Shown here: piece after piece, positions 26,276-34,659 of the stretch | Layout: every line of letters begins with the position of its first letter | Position numbering within the stretch: the first letter of the stretch is position 1 | DNA from: Dokdonella sp. | GTDB lineage: Bacteria > Pseudomonadota > Gammaproteobacteria > Xanthomonadales > Rhodanobacteraceae | Assembly: GCA_019634795.1 (NCBI GenBank) | Contig: JAHCAR010000002.1 | Coordinates: 186,001-250,000, forward strand | Direction: 5' to 3' | Length of the DNA: 64,000 nucleotides | Position numbers and translations under genes: made by a program | The notes under the pieces: generated by a model | What the model was told of the DNA's origin: nothing | Databases searched by the model: none | What the model saw: only the letters and a program-made list of their open reading frames with translations

Positions 26276-26685
26276 GGAGTCTCCAGAGTTGGTTTGAATG
26301 TGGGGCGCCGGCCTGCCGCGCGAAGATTGGGCTGAATCGGGCATTCGCAAGCGACGGGGCCTGGCCCGGACCTGCAGGCCATGCACGGTCGCGGGCGTTT
26401 CGATGCAATAGGCGGCGCAGCAAGCGGGTCCAAAGCCCTGAATGCAGCCGGACAGGATAGAGCAAAATGGTTCCGGCTGAAACCATTGCGCCCGGAACTG
26501 CGGCCGACGCAAGGTCCGAAACCCTGCGCATGGCCTGGGCAAGGGAGCGCTTCTGCCAGCGAACCAGGGTAGGCCGGCCAGGCTCATGGACAATGCAAAC
26601 CAGGCCGCTGACGGGCGGGCAAGGTTGATTGGAGCGCAGGCGCGAATCGAGGCGCTGCGGGCAGAATGAGTGTATCCGGACAGGC
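26276..26685. other. Divergent intergenic region, 410 bp, no gene seen
   Basis: Separates the ALDH7 gene from the uracil-DNA glycosylase gene. Frames open through it on both strands, but their translations are proline/arginine-rich with no family resemblance, as expected of non-coding GC-rich DNA. No strong hairpin was noticed. Confidence 0.6.
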
Positions 26686-27333
26686 ATGGCGAACACGACA
26701 GGCGTGCAAGGTACTGAACGGAAGCGAATCGACGAACCGCTCGACAGGCTGCTTGCCGAAGTGCGGGCCTGCCGCCACTGCGCGAGCCAGCTTCCACACG
26801 GGCCGCGCCCGATCGTCCAGGCCGGCGCTGGCGCACGCCTGCTGATCATCGGCCAGGCTCCCGGTGCGCGCGTCCATGCCAGTGGCATTCCCTGGGACGA
26901 CGCCAGCGGCAATCGCCTGCGCGACTGGCTGCAAATCGACCGTGAAACGTTCTACGATCCGCAGCGCGTCGCCATCATTCCGATGGGCTACTGCTATCCC
27001 GGCAAGGGCAGCAGCGGAGATCTTCCGCCGAGGCGCGAATGCGCCGAACTCTGGCTCGACCGGCTGCTGGCGAGCCTGCCCGATGTCGAACTGACCTTGC
27101 TGATCGGCCAGTACGCACAGCGACACTTCCTCGGAGCGCGCGCCGATGCCGGCGTCGGTGCCACGGTCGCCGGGTATGCGCGTTTCGTGCCGCGCTATCT
27201 GCCCTTGCCGCACCCCTCGCCACGCAACATCGCATGGTTCAAGCGCAACCCGTGGTTCGAGGACGCCTTGCTGCCCACGTTGCGAAGCCGCGTACGTTGC
27301 CTGTTCGGGGAGCCCACAGGAGTATTTCGATGA
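26686..27333 (+). CDS. Uracil-DNA glycosylase superfamily protein
   Basis: Probable base-excision DNA glycosylase of the PF03167 superfamily, 215 residues. Motif 1 is [29 protein letters not shown] (the G-Q-A-P-G catalytic loop) and motif 2 is [19 protein letters not shown] near the C-terminus. An N-terminal CRHC pair occurs, but not the four cysteines of an iron-sulphur family 4 enzyme. Active-site Asp/Asn of classic families are replaced, so it may be one of the YqiC-like relatives of unproven specificity. The ATG at 26686 (MANTTG) is the likely start. Its stop overlaps the next start (ATGA). Confidence 0.85.
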   Translation: MANTTGVQGTERKRIDEPLDRLLAEVRACRHCASQLPHGPRPIVQAGAGARLLIIGQAPGARVHASGIPWDDASGNRLRDWLQIDRETFYDPQRVAIIPMGYCYPGKGSSGDLPPRRECAELWLDRLLASLPDVELTLLIGQYAQRHFLGARADAGVGATVAGYARFVPRYLPLPHPSPRNIAWFKRNPWFEDALLPTLRSRVRCLFGEPTGVFR

Positions 27334-27722
27334 CCCGCCCAGCCCATCGAGCCGTGCCTGACATCCGCCTGCGACGCGCCTACGACGATCCCGGCGCGAA
27401 TGACGGCTACCGCGTCCTTGTCGACCGCTACTGGCCGCGTGGTCGGAGCAGGGTTGCATTGAAACTGGACGAATGGGCCCGCGAGCTCGCTCCCGAAGCG
27501 GCTCTGATCCAGTGGTTCGGCCACAAGCCGGAGCGTTGGGACGAATTCCGGCAGCGCTATGGCGCCTGGCTTGACGAGCCAGCGCAACGTCAGCAGCTTG
27601 CGGGCCTGCTTCGCGCGGCCGACGGTGGCGTGCTGACCCTGGTCTATGGGGCGCGAAATGAAACGCGGAACCAGGCGGTCGTCATTCGCGAGGCGCTGAT
27701 CCGCGCCGCGGAACGACAATGA
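27330..27722 (+). CDS. DUF488 family protein
   Basis: Protein of 130 residues with the YeaO-type DUF488 signature: IRLRRAYDDPGANDGYRVLVDRYWPRGRS, ELAPEAALIQWFGHKPERWDEFRQRY and LTLVYGARNETRNQAVVIREAL. The function of the family is not established. The ATG at 27330 overlaps the glycosylase stop by 4 bp, so the two are probably translated together. This suggests, but does not show, a link to nucleic-acid metabolism. Confidence 0.87.
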   Translation: MTRPAHRAVPDIRLRRAYDDPGANDGYRVLVDRYWPRGRSRVALKLDEWARELAPEAALIQWFGHKPERWDEFRQRYGAWLDEPAQRQQLAGLLRAADGGVLTLVYGARNETRNQAVVIREALIRAAERQ

Positions 27723-27795
27723 CGATGATGTGCAGTCACCGGAACAGGGCGAGGATCGGTCCCGCGCCCTTTATCGCGGACGATTCGCCGGGGCG

Positions 27796-28974
27796 CTAAT
27801 CGAAGCTGCCGTTGAACAGGACATCATTGATCAGAACGGAAAGGCTGCCCGATTCATAGTCGAGGACGGCAAGATCCGGGCTGCCATCGGCGTTGAAGTC
27901 TGCGGCGGCGATCGTCGAAGGGGACGTTCCGAGCGGAATGATCTGCGGCAGCCCGAAGATTCCGTTCGCGCTGCCGCGGAAGATCTCGACCGTGCCCATG
28001 CGAAAGTCGGCGACCGCGAGATCTAGGTTGCCGTCGGCGTCCAGGTCCGCGGCTACGATCGAATTGGGTTCCGAGTCGACCCATCCCGCACTCGAAAGCG
28101 GGTACTCGATGGCGGGCGCAAATGATCCGTCCCCATAACCCTTGACGACCGAGATCGAGGCGCCCTCGCCATTGGCCACGGCGATGTCCACAATTCCGTC
28201 GTGATCGAAATCGGCGGCGACGAGTGAGCGGGGATTGGCTCCCACCGTATAGTGCGTCGGAGCGCCGAACTGGCCGTTCCCCGCGCCGAGAAGAATGGTC
28301 AGGCGTCCTACGCCCCAACTGACCTGCGCGATGTCCGCGTGGCCATCGCCGTTGAAGTCGGCCGAAACATTGGAAATCGGCGAGTCGCCGGAGTCGAACT
28401 CGGTTCGTGCCTGAAAGGTCCCGTTGCCGTTTCCGAGCAGCACCGAAATGCTGCTGCCTTCCGAATTGGTCGTGATGAGGTCCAGCTTGCCGTCGTGGTT
28501 GGTGTCGACCGCGACAACGGAGGTCGGACAGGTGCCGGCCTGCTGGAGGGTCTGGGCCAGGAATGTTCCATTGCCGACGCCAAGCGCGACGGACACATAG
28601 AACGGGCCGCCATACTGGCTCGTGACGGCATAGTCGGGTTTGCCATCGCCATTGAAATCGCCGGTCGCCAGTGGCTGTGGGTGGTGGAAAATGCGCCCAT
28701 CGGGAGCCGAGGCATAGCTGACGGGTGGTGCGAACTGCGCTGTACCGCTGCCGAGAAGAACCGACACGGAGGAAGTGTAATCGCGTGCGGCAATCACGTC
28801 GGGACGACCATCATGATTGAAGTCCGCGACCACCATGCCGGCGGGCTTGTCGCCGGCGGGCGATGAACCTGAGTCGAGGAATGCGAATTCGGCCGAGGCC
28901 GGGCACGGCACGGTCAGCGCGGCAATCGCCGAGCTGCAAGTCGCCGCGACGAGAAGGATTCCTGGGCGGTTCAC
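27796..28974 (-). CDS. Secreted FG-GAP/VCBS repeat beta-propeller protein with C-terminal F-x-G-S-F-D tail
   Basis: Exported protein of 392 residues. A signal peptide (GILLVAATCSSAIAALTVPCPASA) precedes a chain of FG-GAP/VCBS repeats, each with the calcium-binding core DFNGDGxxD: DFNHDGRPDVI, DFNGDGKPDYA, DTNHDGKLDLI, DFNGDGHADIA, DFDHDGIVDIA, DLDADGNLDLA and DFNADGSPDLA, seven in all, enough for one integrin-like propeller. The last residues, DVLFNGSFD, match the tails of three other exported proteins here. The role may be surface adhesion or ligand binding, but the repeats alone do not specify it. Monocistronic. Confidence 0.9.
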   Translation of the reverse strand: MNRPGILLVAATCSSAIAALTVPCPASAEFAFLDSGSSPAGDKPAGMVVADFNHDGRPDVIAARDYTSSVSVLLGSGTAQFAPPVSYASAPDGRIFHHPQPLATGDFNGDGKPDYAVTSQYGGPFYVSVALGVGNGTFLAQTLQQAGTCPTSVVAVDTNHDGKLDLITTNSEGSSISVLLGNGNGTFQARTEFDSGDSPISNVSADFNGDGHADIAQVSWGVGRLTILLGAGNGQFGAPTHYTVGANPRSLVAADFDHDGIVDIAVANGEGASISVVKGYGDGSFAPAIEYPLSSAGWVDSEPNSIVAADLDADGNLDLAVADFRMGTVEIFRGSANGIFGLPQIIPLGTSPSTIAAADFNADGSPDLAVLDYESGSLSVLINDVLFNGSFD

Positions 28975-29347
28975 GTGGCCTGCCTCCGAGCTTGGATCGT
29001 CCCCATGCTAACCCAATCTGGATAGATATAGTTAACCCACCACGGCGATTTCAGCGCGGGGTCACGCTCGTGGATTCTGACGATGCGGGCAAGCGGATCG
29101 TGGCCTGCGATTGAATTGACCTGGACACCACTGGAGCAAGGGGAAGAGAGTGCCCGAAGCTGCGGCTGCATCTGTGGACCGGATACCAACCGAATCCCAT
29201 TGTTGTTCGTGTTGGCGAGCGCGCGGATCGGGAGAAGGCGGCTATTCCGGGCGATCAACCTCGGGACCGATGGATCACCCGGGATGAAGAAACGGAAGCC
29301 CCGCATCCGCGGGGCTTCCATCGCTCACATTCGGACAACACTGCTGA
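28975..29347. other. Intergenic region of 373 bp with one hairpin
   Basis: Upstream region of the FG-GAP gene and downstream region of csbD. It is less GC-rich near 29010-29040 (GATAGATATAG), where the FG-GAP promoter could lie. It contains the hairpin at 29294-29319. No gene is supported. Confidence 0.55.
29294..29319 (-). terminator. Terminator hairpin after the CsbD gene
   Basis: Perfect 11-bp stem GGAAGCCCCGC/GCGGGGCTTCC with a 4-base loop, 29 bases past the csbD-like stop. On the minus strand it is followed by GTTTCTTC, a modest U tract. Confidence 0.75.
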
Positions 29348-29545
29348 CTACAGCGAGTCCTCGAATTCCCGGACTGCCTTCTTGGCTTCGTCGCGGGCCA
29401 TGCCATAGCGCTCCTGGATCTTGCCTGCCAGGTATTCGGTATTGCCTTCGGCGACATCGAGGTCGTCGTTCGTCAGCTTGCCCCACTTCTCCTGGATGCT
29501 GCCCTTCAACTGCTTCCATTTTCCCTGAATGCGATCTTCGTTCAT
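29348..29545 (-). CDS. CsbD family stress-response protein
   Basis: Small hydrophilic protein of 65 residues with the CsbD signature [34 protein letters not shown] and the trailing [18 protein letters not shown]. Family members are induced by general stress, though their mechanism is unknown. The ATG at 29545 has an excellent AAAGGAG ribosome site 8 bases upstream. It ends near a strong hairpin, so it is a single-gene unit. Confidence 0.95.
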   Translation of the reverse strand: MNEDRIQGKWKQLKGSIQEKWGKLTNDDLDVAEGNTEYLAGKIQERYGMARDEAKKAVREFEDSL

Positions 29546-29873
29546 GCGAATTCTCCTTTGTGATGGGACGGATCCTGCACTGGTATGCGCCAGCAACCAA
29601 CGGCCGGTGCACCCAATCGGTTCCGCTGCAAACCAGACTGCCGAAGTGAACATGCATGCAAAATAAACATCGACGATGCCGTCAAGCGGGCATTCATCGT
29701 TCCGGTCGAGCTGGGCTTGATGGATAGCCCGCACCGCGAGGCGTCGGCCACGTCAGGAAAGCGCCTGGCAGCTCGAGGCGGTGAACCTGCTGTCTGCCGG
29801 TCATGATGTCGGGACGCGCGCGCGACATGTGCCGGCGACGTTGCCTGCGAAGACTCCCGATCCGTCGACTGCG
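29546..29873. other. Intergenic region of 328 bp, csbD upstream region
   Basis: It contains an AT-richer patch near 29651-29672. On the minus strand a TTGACG hexamer occurs at 29685-29680, a possible -35 box for csbD, but the matching -10 is not at ideal spacing. No gene seen. Confidence 0.4.
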
Positions 29874-30785
29874 CTAGGCGGTTCGGAGTCGCGAACGCAA
29901 AATGCCGTCGCTCGCGAACAGCGCCAGTGCAACCCAGATCAAGGCGAAGCCGATCATGCGGTCGCGGCCGAACGGTTCGCCGAAGACCAGCACGCCGCAG
30001 AGCAGTTGCAGGGTAGGGGCCATGTATTGCATCAGGCCGACAACCGAGAACGGAATCCGTCGCACCGCCTCGGCAAACGCAATCAGCGGGATGGCGGTCA
30101 GGGCGCCGCCGAAGACGAGCAGGATCCCGGCCTGCAGGCCCCAGCCGCCTGCTGCCGGGGATGCGATGAACCCGCCCTGGCCGTTGCTTTCGGACCAAAG
30201 CAGGAATCCGAGCGCCGGCAGGAACAGGTACACGCTTTCGACGCCGAGGCCGCGCACGGGCGGTACGGCAGCGATCTTGCGTATCAGCCCGTACAGGCCG
30301 AACGAACAGGCCAGGGCCAGGGCTATCCACGGAAAGCTGCCGTAGTTGAAGGTCAGCCAGAGCACGCCCGCTGCAGCGATTGCGACCGATGTCCATTGCG
30401 CGCGATTAAGGCGCTCGCCGAGCAGGAACACACCGAGCACCACGTTGAACAGCGGGTTGATGAAATAGCCGAGGCTGGTTTCGACCACGTGACCCGCGTT
30501 CACCGCCCAGATATACAGCCCCCAGTTGACGGCGATCAGTGCGCCCGACAGCGCGAGCATCCAGCTCGCCCGCGGTTGCTGCAGGGTTTCGCGCAACCAG
30601 CCGCGACCGTATCGCCATAGCAGCCAGCCACCGACCATCAGCGCGCTCCAGATGATGCGGTGGGTGATGATCTGCAGCGAAGGCACCATCTTGAGCAGAT
30701 GCCAGTACAGTGGCATCAGCCCCCAGATGGCGAATGCAACAGTGGCGGCGACAAGGCCACGCGGGTCGAGTGATTGGCTGCTCAG
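29874..30785 (-). CDS. rarD: RarD/EamA-type transporter, apparently non-ATG start
   Basis: Integral membrane permease of the EamA (DMT) superfamily with about ten helices: LQIITHRIIWSALMVGGWLLW, the RarD-typical NWGLYIWAVNAGHVVETSLGYFINPLFNVVLGV and ERLNRAQWTSVAIAAAGVLW. The first ATG in frame (30716) would start inside helix 1. The frame continues upstream as LSSQSLDPRGLVAATVAFAIWG, matching the RarD N-terminus, back to an in-frame TGA. No ATG, GTG or TTG codon lies in that stretch. A CTG at 30785 has GGAG 7-8 bases upstream and is my proposed start. The substrate is unknown. Confidence 0.82.
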   Translation of the reverse strand: MSSQSLDPRGLVAATVAFAIWGLMPLYWHLLKMVPSLQIITHRIIWSALMVGGWLLWRYGRGWLRETLQQPRASWMLALSGALIAVNWGLYIWAVNAGHVVETSLGYFINPLFNVVLGVFLLGERLNRAQWTSVAIAAAGVLWLTFNYGSFPWIALALACSFGLYGLIRKIAAVPPVRGLGVESVYLFLPALGFLLWSESNGQGGFIASPAAGGWGLQAGILLVFGGALTAIPLIAFAEAVRRIPFSVVGLMQYMAPTLQLLCGVLVFGEPFGRDRMIGFALIWVALALFASDGILRSRLRTA

Positions 30786-31047
30786 GGGTGGATCTCCGTG
30801 GCCGGGCTGCCGGCGTCGTGGTCGCCATTGTCCCTGTTCCTGGGCCGGCGGTCAGGTTTTCATCGAGGCGGGGCGCGGCTGGCGATGCGACCGCACCGCG
30901 CATGGCCATCCGCCTTCATGTGGCATTGCCGACGTGGCGTGATGCCCGTGCGTGCGCTCTCGGTGCATTCAGGCAGCTTCAGCTATACCTCGTCCACGTT
31001 TGAAATGCGCTAAGACCGCGCCGTCTTTCCCATCGGAGAACCCAGGC
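30786..31047. other. Intergenic region of 262 bp, no feature seen
   Basis: Divergent region between rarD and the DUF3096 gene. No convincing reading frame, hairpin or repeat was found. Confidence 0.5.
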
Positions 31048-31191
31048 ATGAATATTCACATCGCGGCCCAGCCCCTGCTAGCCCTGATCGCCGGCATCCT
31101 TATCCTGATCGTCCCGCGGCTGCTCAACTATGTCGTGGCGATTTACCTGATCATCGTCGGCCTGATCGGCCTGCTGCCGCTGCTGCGCTAA
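31048..31191 (+). CDS. DUF3096 family small membrane protein
   Basis: Protein of 47 residues, nearly all hydrophobic: MNIHIAAQPLLALIAGILIL then IVPRLLNYVVAIYLIIVGLIGLLPL. This is the full-length pattern of DUF3096 proteins: I-x-P-L-x-A-L-I-A-G-I-L-I-L-I-x-P-R-L-L-N, then V-A-I-Y-L-I-x-x-G. It has two helices with a short PRLLN turn between. The function is unknown. The start ATG at 31048 is the only one that fits; a weak GGAG lies 12 bases upstream. Confidence 0.92.
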   Translation: MNIHIAAQPLLALIAGILILIVPRLLNYVVAIYLIIVGLIGLLPLLR

Positions 31192-31295
31192 GGTGCACCG
31201 CGTGCCGCGGATCGGCGAACCTCGCTGCGTGACCTGGCATGCCATACCCAACATGGGCTGGCTGGTCTGATGGCGTCCATGAATCGAAGTCGCAC

Positions 31296-31790
31296 ATGCG
31301 CCGGATGATGCAGTTCGCGGGAGATCCGACCGAGCCGGCCTGGGTCGCCGTCAATGACGGCGTCATGGGTGGGCTCTCGATCGGGAGTGCCGCTGTCGTC
31401 GATGGCCAGTTGCACTTTTCCGGAATGCTGTCGCTTGCCAACAACGGTGGATTTTCTTCTGTGCGTGCGCGCGGCGCTTGTTACGACCTTGGCCAGGCCA
31501 TAGAGATGGTGCTCAGGGTGTGCGGAGACGGTCGCGACTATCAACTGAGGCTGGCCACGGATGCCAGCGTCGATGGCAAGCCGGTTTCCTACGGGGCCAC
31601 ATTCAGCACGCAGGCAGGACAATGGCAAATTGTCCATGTCGGCCTCGACACCCTGACCCCAAGCCTGCGCGGGACGCCACTGGGCGGCCCGCCCTTCGAG
31701 CCATCGAGCGTTCGCGAGATCGGACTGCTGATCGCCGATCGGCGTGAAGGGCCCTTTCGTCTCGCTGTCGACTGGATCGGCGTCGAGTAG
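31296..31790 (+). CDS. CIA30 family protein
   Basis: Protein of 164 residues of the CIA30 family, named for a mitochondrial complex I assembly factor; bacterial members have no proven role in complex I. Signatures are WVAVNDGVMGGLSIG near the start, FSGMLSLANNGGFSSVRA, the beta-sandwich strands through DYQLRLATD, FSTQAGQWQIVHV and the end IGLLIADRREGPFRLAVDWI. The ATG at 31296 is likely; 31305 and an upstream 31239 are alternatives. No signal peptide. Confidence 0.85.
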   Translation: MRRMMQFAGDPTEPAWVAVNDGVMGGLSIGSAAVVDGQLHFSGMLSLANNGGFSSVRARGACYDLGQAIEMVLRVCGDGRDYQLRLATDASVDGKPVSYGATFSTQAGQWQIVHVGLDTLTPSLRGTPLGGPPFEPSSVREIGLLIADRREGPFRLAVDWIGVE

Positions 31791-31943
31791 AACAGCGCGC
31801 CGTGGGCGGCAGGCTGTTGCCATCTGCCGGATTACGCACGACTGCGCAGACTCTTTCTCAGGATGCAATGCCGGAATCCTCGTCGAGTGGCGTCAGCCTC
31901 GATATGCTTTGATACCGACACACAACGGCATGCCCTGCATCAC

Positions 31944-32504
31944 ATGACCTCGATCGTCCTCACCGAATTCGCCCGGACCCGGCTGTTTCCTCGCGTCCCG
32001 CGCGCCAACACCATCCAGGATTGCAGCCCGAAAGCCTTCGAGCGCCGTCTCAACGACGAGTCGCCGCTCAGGGTCCTCGATGGCTATGCCCCTTTCTGCA
32101 AGCTGCATGTCCATCGCAACTGGACGTCGACGCGCTGCATCGCGCTGCCGATCAGCGACGGGAATCGCCACTGCCTGCGCTCGGCCTACGAAGCGCGCAG
32201 CACGGAGGAACTGCCGGTGCTGGTGCGCTGGTTCGAGGGGGTCGAGCCGCCCGTCGCCGATTTCCTGATCCCGATACTGTACAGCCGCGAACAACTGGCC
32301 AAAGAGGGCACGCCGATCGCGGCCGAGTGGGGCATCGTCGGCTGCCTGTACACCGCCGAGCCCGAGGAAATCCCGATGGCCCCGATCACAATGATGCGCA
32401 ATGCCCTCGGCGTCGAACAGGGCGGCTCGGGCGTGGCGCTCGATCGCGAGGCCTACCGGCGCAGCGTCGCCTTCTGGAACGCCCATGCGAACTGGCGAGG
32501 ATAG
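31944..32504 (+). CDS. DUF3228 family protein
   Basis: Protein of 186 residues resembling DUF3228: VLTEFARTRLFPRVPRANTIQDCSPKAFERRLN, FCKLHVHRNWTSTRCIALPI, RSAYEARSTEELPVLVRWFEG, and AEWGIVGCLYTAEPEEIPMAPITMMRNALGVEQGGSG. The family has no known function and is soluble, with no signal peptide. The ATG at 31944 is taken because the family N-terminus begins there; an upstream ATG in frame adds 27 unrelated residues. Confidence 0.82.
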   Translation: MTSIVLTEFARTRLFPRVPRANTIQDCSPKAFERRLNDESPLRVLDGYAPFCKLHVHRNWTSTRCIALPISDGNRHCLRSAYEARSTEELPVLVRWFEGVEPPVADFLIPILYSREQLAKEGTPIAAEWGIVGCLYTAEPEEIPMAPITMMRNALGVEQGGSGVALDREAYRRSVAFWNAHANWRG

Positions 32505-32789
32505 CGCGGGCACTGCCGGCTTTGGCCGCATGGCAATGACGGCGTCAAGGCGGAGGTCTCCGGTGATCGAGCCTGGCTTGTAGCAAGCGTCCGCCTGGTT
32601 CGACCAACTGCGCGCACGGCCGCCGGGAACACGGCCGGGTCCTCGCCAGCGCGACTGAGCCGGGTCGCAATGCCAGCAGGAGTGAAAACGCGTGGCCCGC
32701 TTGCCGGCTGACGGTGCCCTGTTGGTCGGCATGCCTGCGCTGCACACTTGCCGAGGCGCCTGCGCTGCGTTGCACGCGACGCAAGGAAA
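32505..32789. other. Intergenic region of 285 bp, no gene seen
   Basis: Lies between the DUF3228 stop and the tRNA 3' end. Proline/alanine-rich short frames only; no repeat or strong hairpin noticed. Confidence 0.5.
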
Positions 32790-32866
32790 TGGCGGCCCCG
32801 ATACGATTCGAACGTACGACCTTCCCCTTAGGAGGGGGACGCTCTATCCAGCTGAGCTACGGGGCC
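32790..32866 (-). tRNA. tRNA-Arg (anticodon CCU)
   Basis: On the minus strand the acceptor 5' arm GGCCCCG pairs with CGGGGCC. The D arm is GCTC/GAGC, the anticodon arm TCCCC-CTCCTAA-GGGGA has CCT at the anticodon, and the T arm has GTACG-TTCGAAT-CGTAT. The discriminator is G and the CCA end is encoded (32792-32790). It reads the AGG arginine codon. It is complete with no intron. Confidence 0.97.
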
Positions 32867-32920
32867 GCGGTGGAAACCGGCAGCGCGGCGATTCTCCCAT
32901 ATCGATCCGGGAAATCCGAG

Positions 32921-33376
32921 TCACTCGGCGGTCTGGACCAGCTTGAGCGTGCCTCTCATGACCGACCAGTGGCCGGGGAAGGAGCAAAAAAACGTGTAGT
33001 CGCCGTCCGCGTCGAGCTGGCTCACGGCGAAGGTGACCGAGGTCTTCTCGCCTCCGCCGATGACGCTGGTGTGGGCGATGACCCGGTCGTCGTCGGGTTT
33101 GAGGTAGTTGTGCTCGAGGCCGGCAGCCATGCCGTCGTTGGCGATGTTGCGCACGTCGCGCGTTCTCGCCAGCACCCAGTTGTGGCCCATCACGCTTCTG
33201 CCGAGCTTGCCGGAATGGCTCAGGTTGATCGTGAAGGTTTCGCAGGACTTCGGCACCTCGATGGATTTCGTGTCGAACTGCATGGCGTCGTTGCCGTCGA
33301 TGTCGATCGAGCAGGCGGCGAGGGCCGGCGAGGTCGCGAACAGCAGGCAGCCGGCGACGAGCAGGTTGCGGATCAT
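32921..33376 (-). CDS. azu: Azurin, periplasmic blue copper protein
   Basis: Type 1 copper electron carrier of 151 residues. A Sec signal peptide ([20 protein letters not shown]) precedes [24 protein letters not shown], with the N-terminal azurin disulphide. Copper ligands are visible: His in GHNWVLA and Cys, His and Met in [18 protein letters not shown]. The ATG at 33376 is chosen because GGAG lies 7 bases upstream; ATG at 33382 is only 3 bases from it. Partners are probably cytochrome c proteins or a reductase elsewhere. Monocistronic, 54 bp from the tRNA 5' end. Confidence 0.95.
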   Translation of the reverse strand: MIRNLLVAGCLLFATSPALAACSIDIDGNDAMQFDTKSIEVPKSCETFTINLSHSGKLGRSVMGHNWVLARTRDVRNIANDGMAAGLEHNYLKPDDDRVIAHTSVIGGGEKTSVTFAVSQLDADGDYTFFCSFPGHWSVMRGTLKLVQTAE

Positions 33377-33515
33377 GGGCATACTCCAGGCGAAGACCGG
33401 TCGGCGGCAGCGCGCATGCGCAAGCCGTGCGCTACCTCTCATCGACATGTGCACGGGCCCGCGAGTTCAAAGCGCCACGGGCCGCGGCGTGATGTCGCCA
33501 TATCGGCACTCGCCG

Positions 33516-34520
33516 TCAGTGTGCGAGATCGAACCTGAGGCCGAGGTTGATCGCAACGTCGCTGGTATGCAGCGCCGGCAGATCTTCCGCCAGGGTGACT
33601 TCGAACGCGCCGGTTTCGCCGACTCGTCGGGACAGGCCGAAATTGAACTGGTTGGCCGGGCTGCCAAGGAAGTCCGGCAGCTCGCGATACAGCGGGCCGT
33701 GCGCGTCGGACTGCAGCACGGCGCTCCAGTGTTCGCCGAGCCGGTAGCGGAGCAGGGCGCTGGCGAACGGCACGAGCGTGTGTGCGCTGTCACCGAGCAG
33801 TCGATTGGCGCCCTGCACGAGGACGCCGGCACGCAGGCCGATAGCAAGGCGTTCGCCAGCCGGGAACAGGACGAAAGCGCCAAGCGAGCCATCGGTGCCG
33901 CCGCTGTCGCTCAGGCGCGAACGGCTGCCGGTCGACAGTTTGGTGCCGAGGGTTACTCCCGTGCTGCCGCCGCCGGCAAGGCGCCAGCTTCGGGTCAGGT
34001 CGATCAGCAGCGGACCAAGGCCGGACTGGCCGCGATCGAGGGCATAGAGAAGTTCACCATCGCGGCGCACTTCGACCACCGGTGCCTGCGTGGCCAGTAG
34101 CCCGCGATCGCCGTTGTCGAATCCGAAAGCGCGGTGAAAGCGCTCGATCGGATGATCGAAGAAACCTGCGCCGATCCAGAACTGGCTGAGCGAGGCGCGA
34201 AGACTCCAGCGATCGCTGAAGGCGTAGGCCACGCTGAGGCGCGTTTCACGCGACTCGGCATCGAACAGCAGGTTGCTGCCGGTTCCGAACTGCTGCAGTT
34301 CGGTGTTGGAGATGCCCACTGTGGCGTCGATCTGCCAGTGGCCGGCCATGGGTGCGACAGGGGCCAGCGGCAGGCCGGTGGCCAGCGCGAACGGGTTGCT
34401 GTCGCGGGTCTGCAACCAGGCTGGCACCGACTCGGCGGCGTCGGCACTGCGAGCCAATGCGGGCAACAGTATGAGCGCAAAAAGGATCTGCAACCGGGTT
34501 GAAGAAAATCTTCCAGACAA
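33516..34520 (-). CDS. DUF3187 family probable outer-membrane protein
   Basis: Exported protein of 334 residues, rich in alternating beta-strand patterns ending in an aromatic-poor LGLRFDLAH. The signal peptide is LQILFALILLPALARSADA. Family segments are RDSNPFALATGLPLAPVAPMAGHW, RLSVAYAFSDRWSLRASLSQFWIGAGFFDHPIERFHRAFGFDNGDRGLL, LLIDLTRSWRLAGGG and GVTLGTKLSTGSRSRLSDSGGTD. The start is TTG at 34520, 6 bases after an AAGGA ribosome site; no ATG fits before the signal peptide. Function unknown, likely a barrel. Confidence 0.82.
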   Translation of the reverse strand: MSGRFSSTRLQILFALILLPALARSADAAESVPAWLQTRDSNPFALATGLPLAPVAPMAGHWQIDATVGISNTELQQFGTGSNLLFDAESRETRLSVAYAFSDRWSLRASLSQFWIGAGFFDHPIERFHRAFGFDNGDRGLLATQAPVVEVRRDGELLYALDRGQSGLGPLLIDLTRSWRLAGGGSTGVTLGTKLSTGSRSRLSDSGGTDGSLGAFVLFPAGERLAIGLRAGVLVQGANRLLGDSAHTLVPFASALLRYRLGEHWSAVLQSDAHGPLYRELPDFLGSPANQFNFGLSRRVGETGAFEVTLAEDLPALHTSDVAINLGLRFDLAH

Positions 34521-34659
34521 TTGATTTTCCTTAAGATATTCGTTCGATTCCGCGCGCCGTACTGACCCAGGGCGGATGTCGGTGCCGTGGCAGCCCGGGC
34601 CGAAGCGTGATTCGGTGCCGACTTCGTCGGGCTCCGGCCTGCGCAGTGACGCCGCAAGG

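Noticed and set aside
28971-29321. 116-codon minus-strand frame between the FG-GAP gene and csbD
   Set aside because: No ribosome site or family resemblance, and it overlaps the csbD terminator hairpin.
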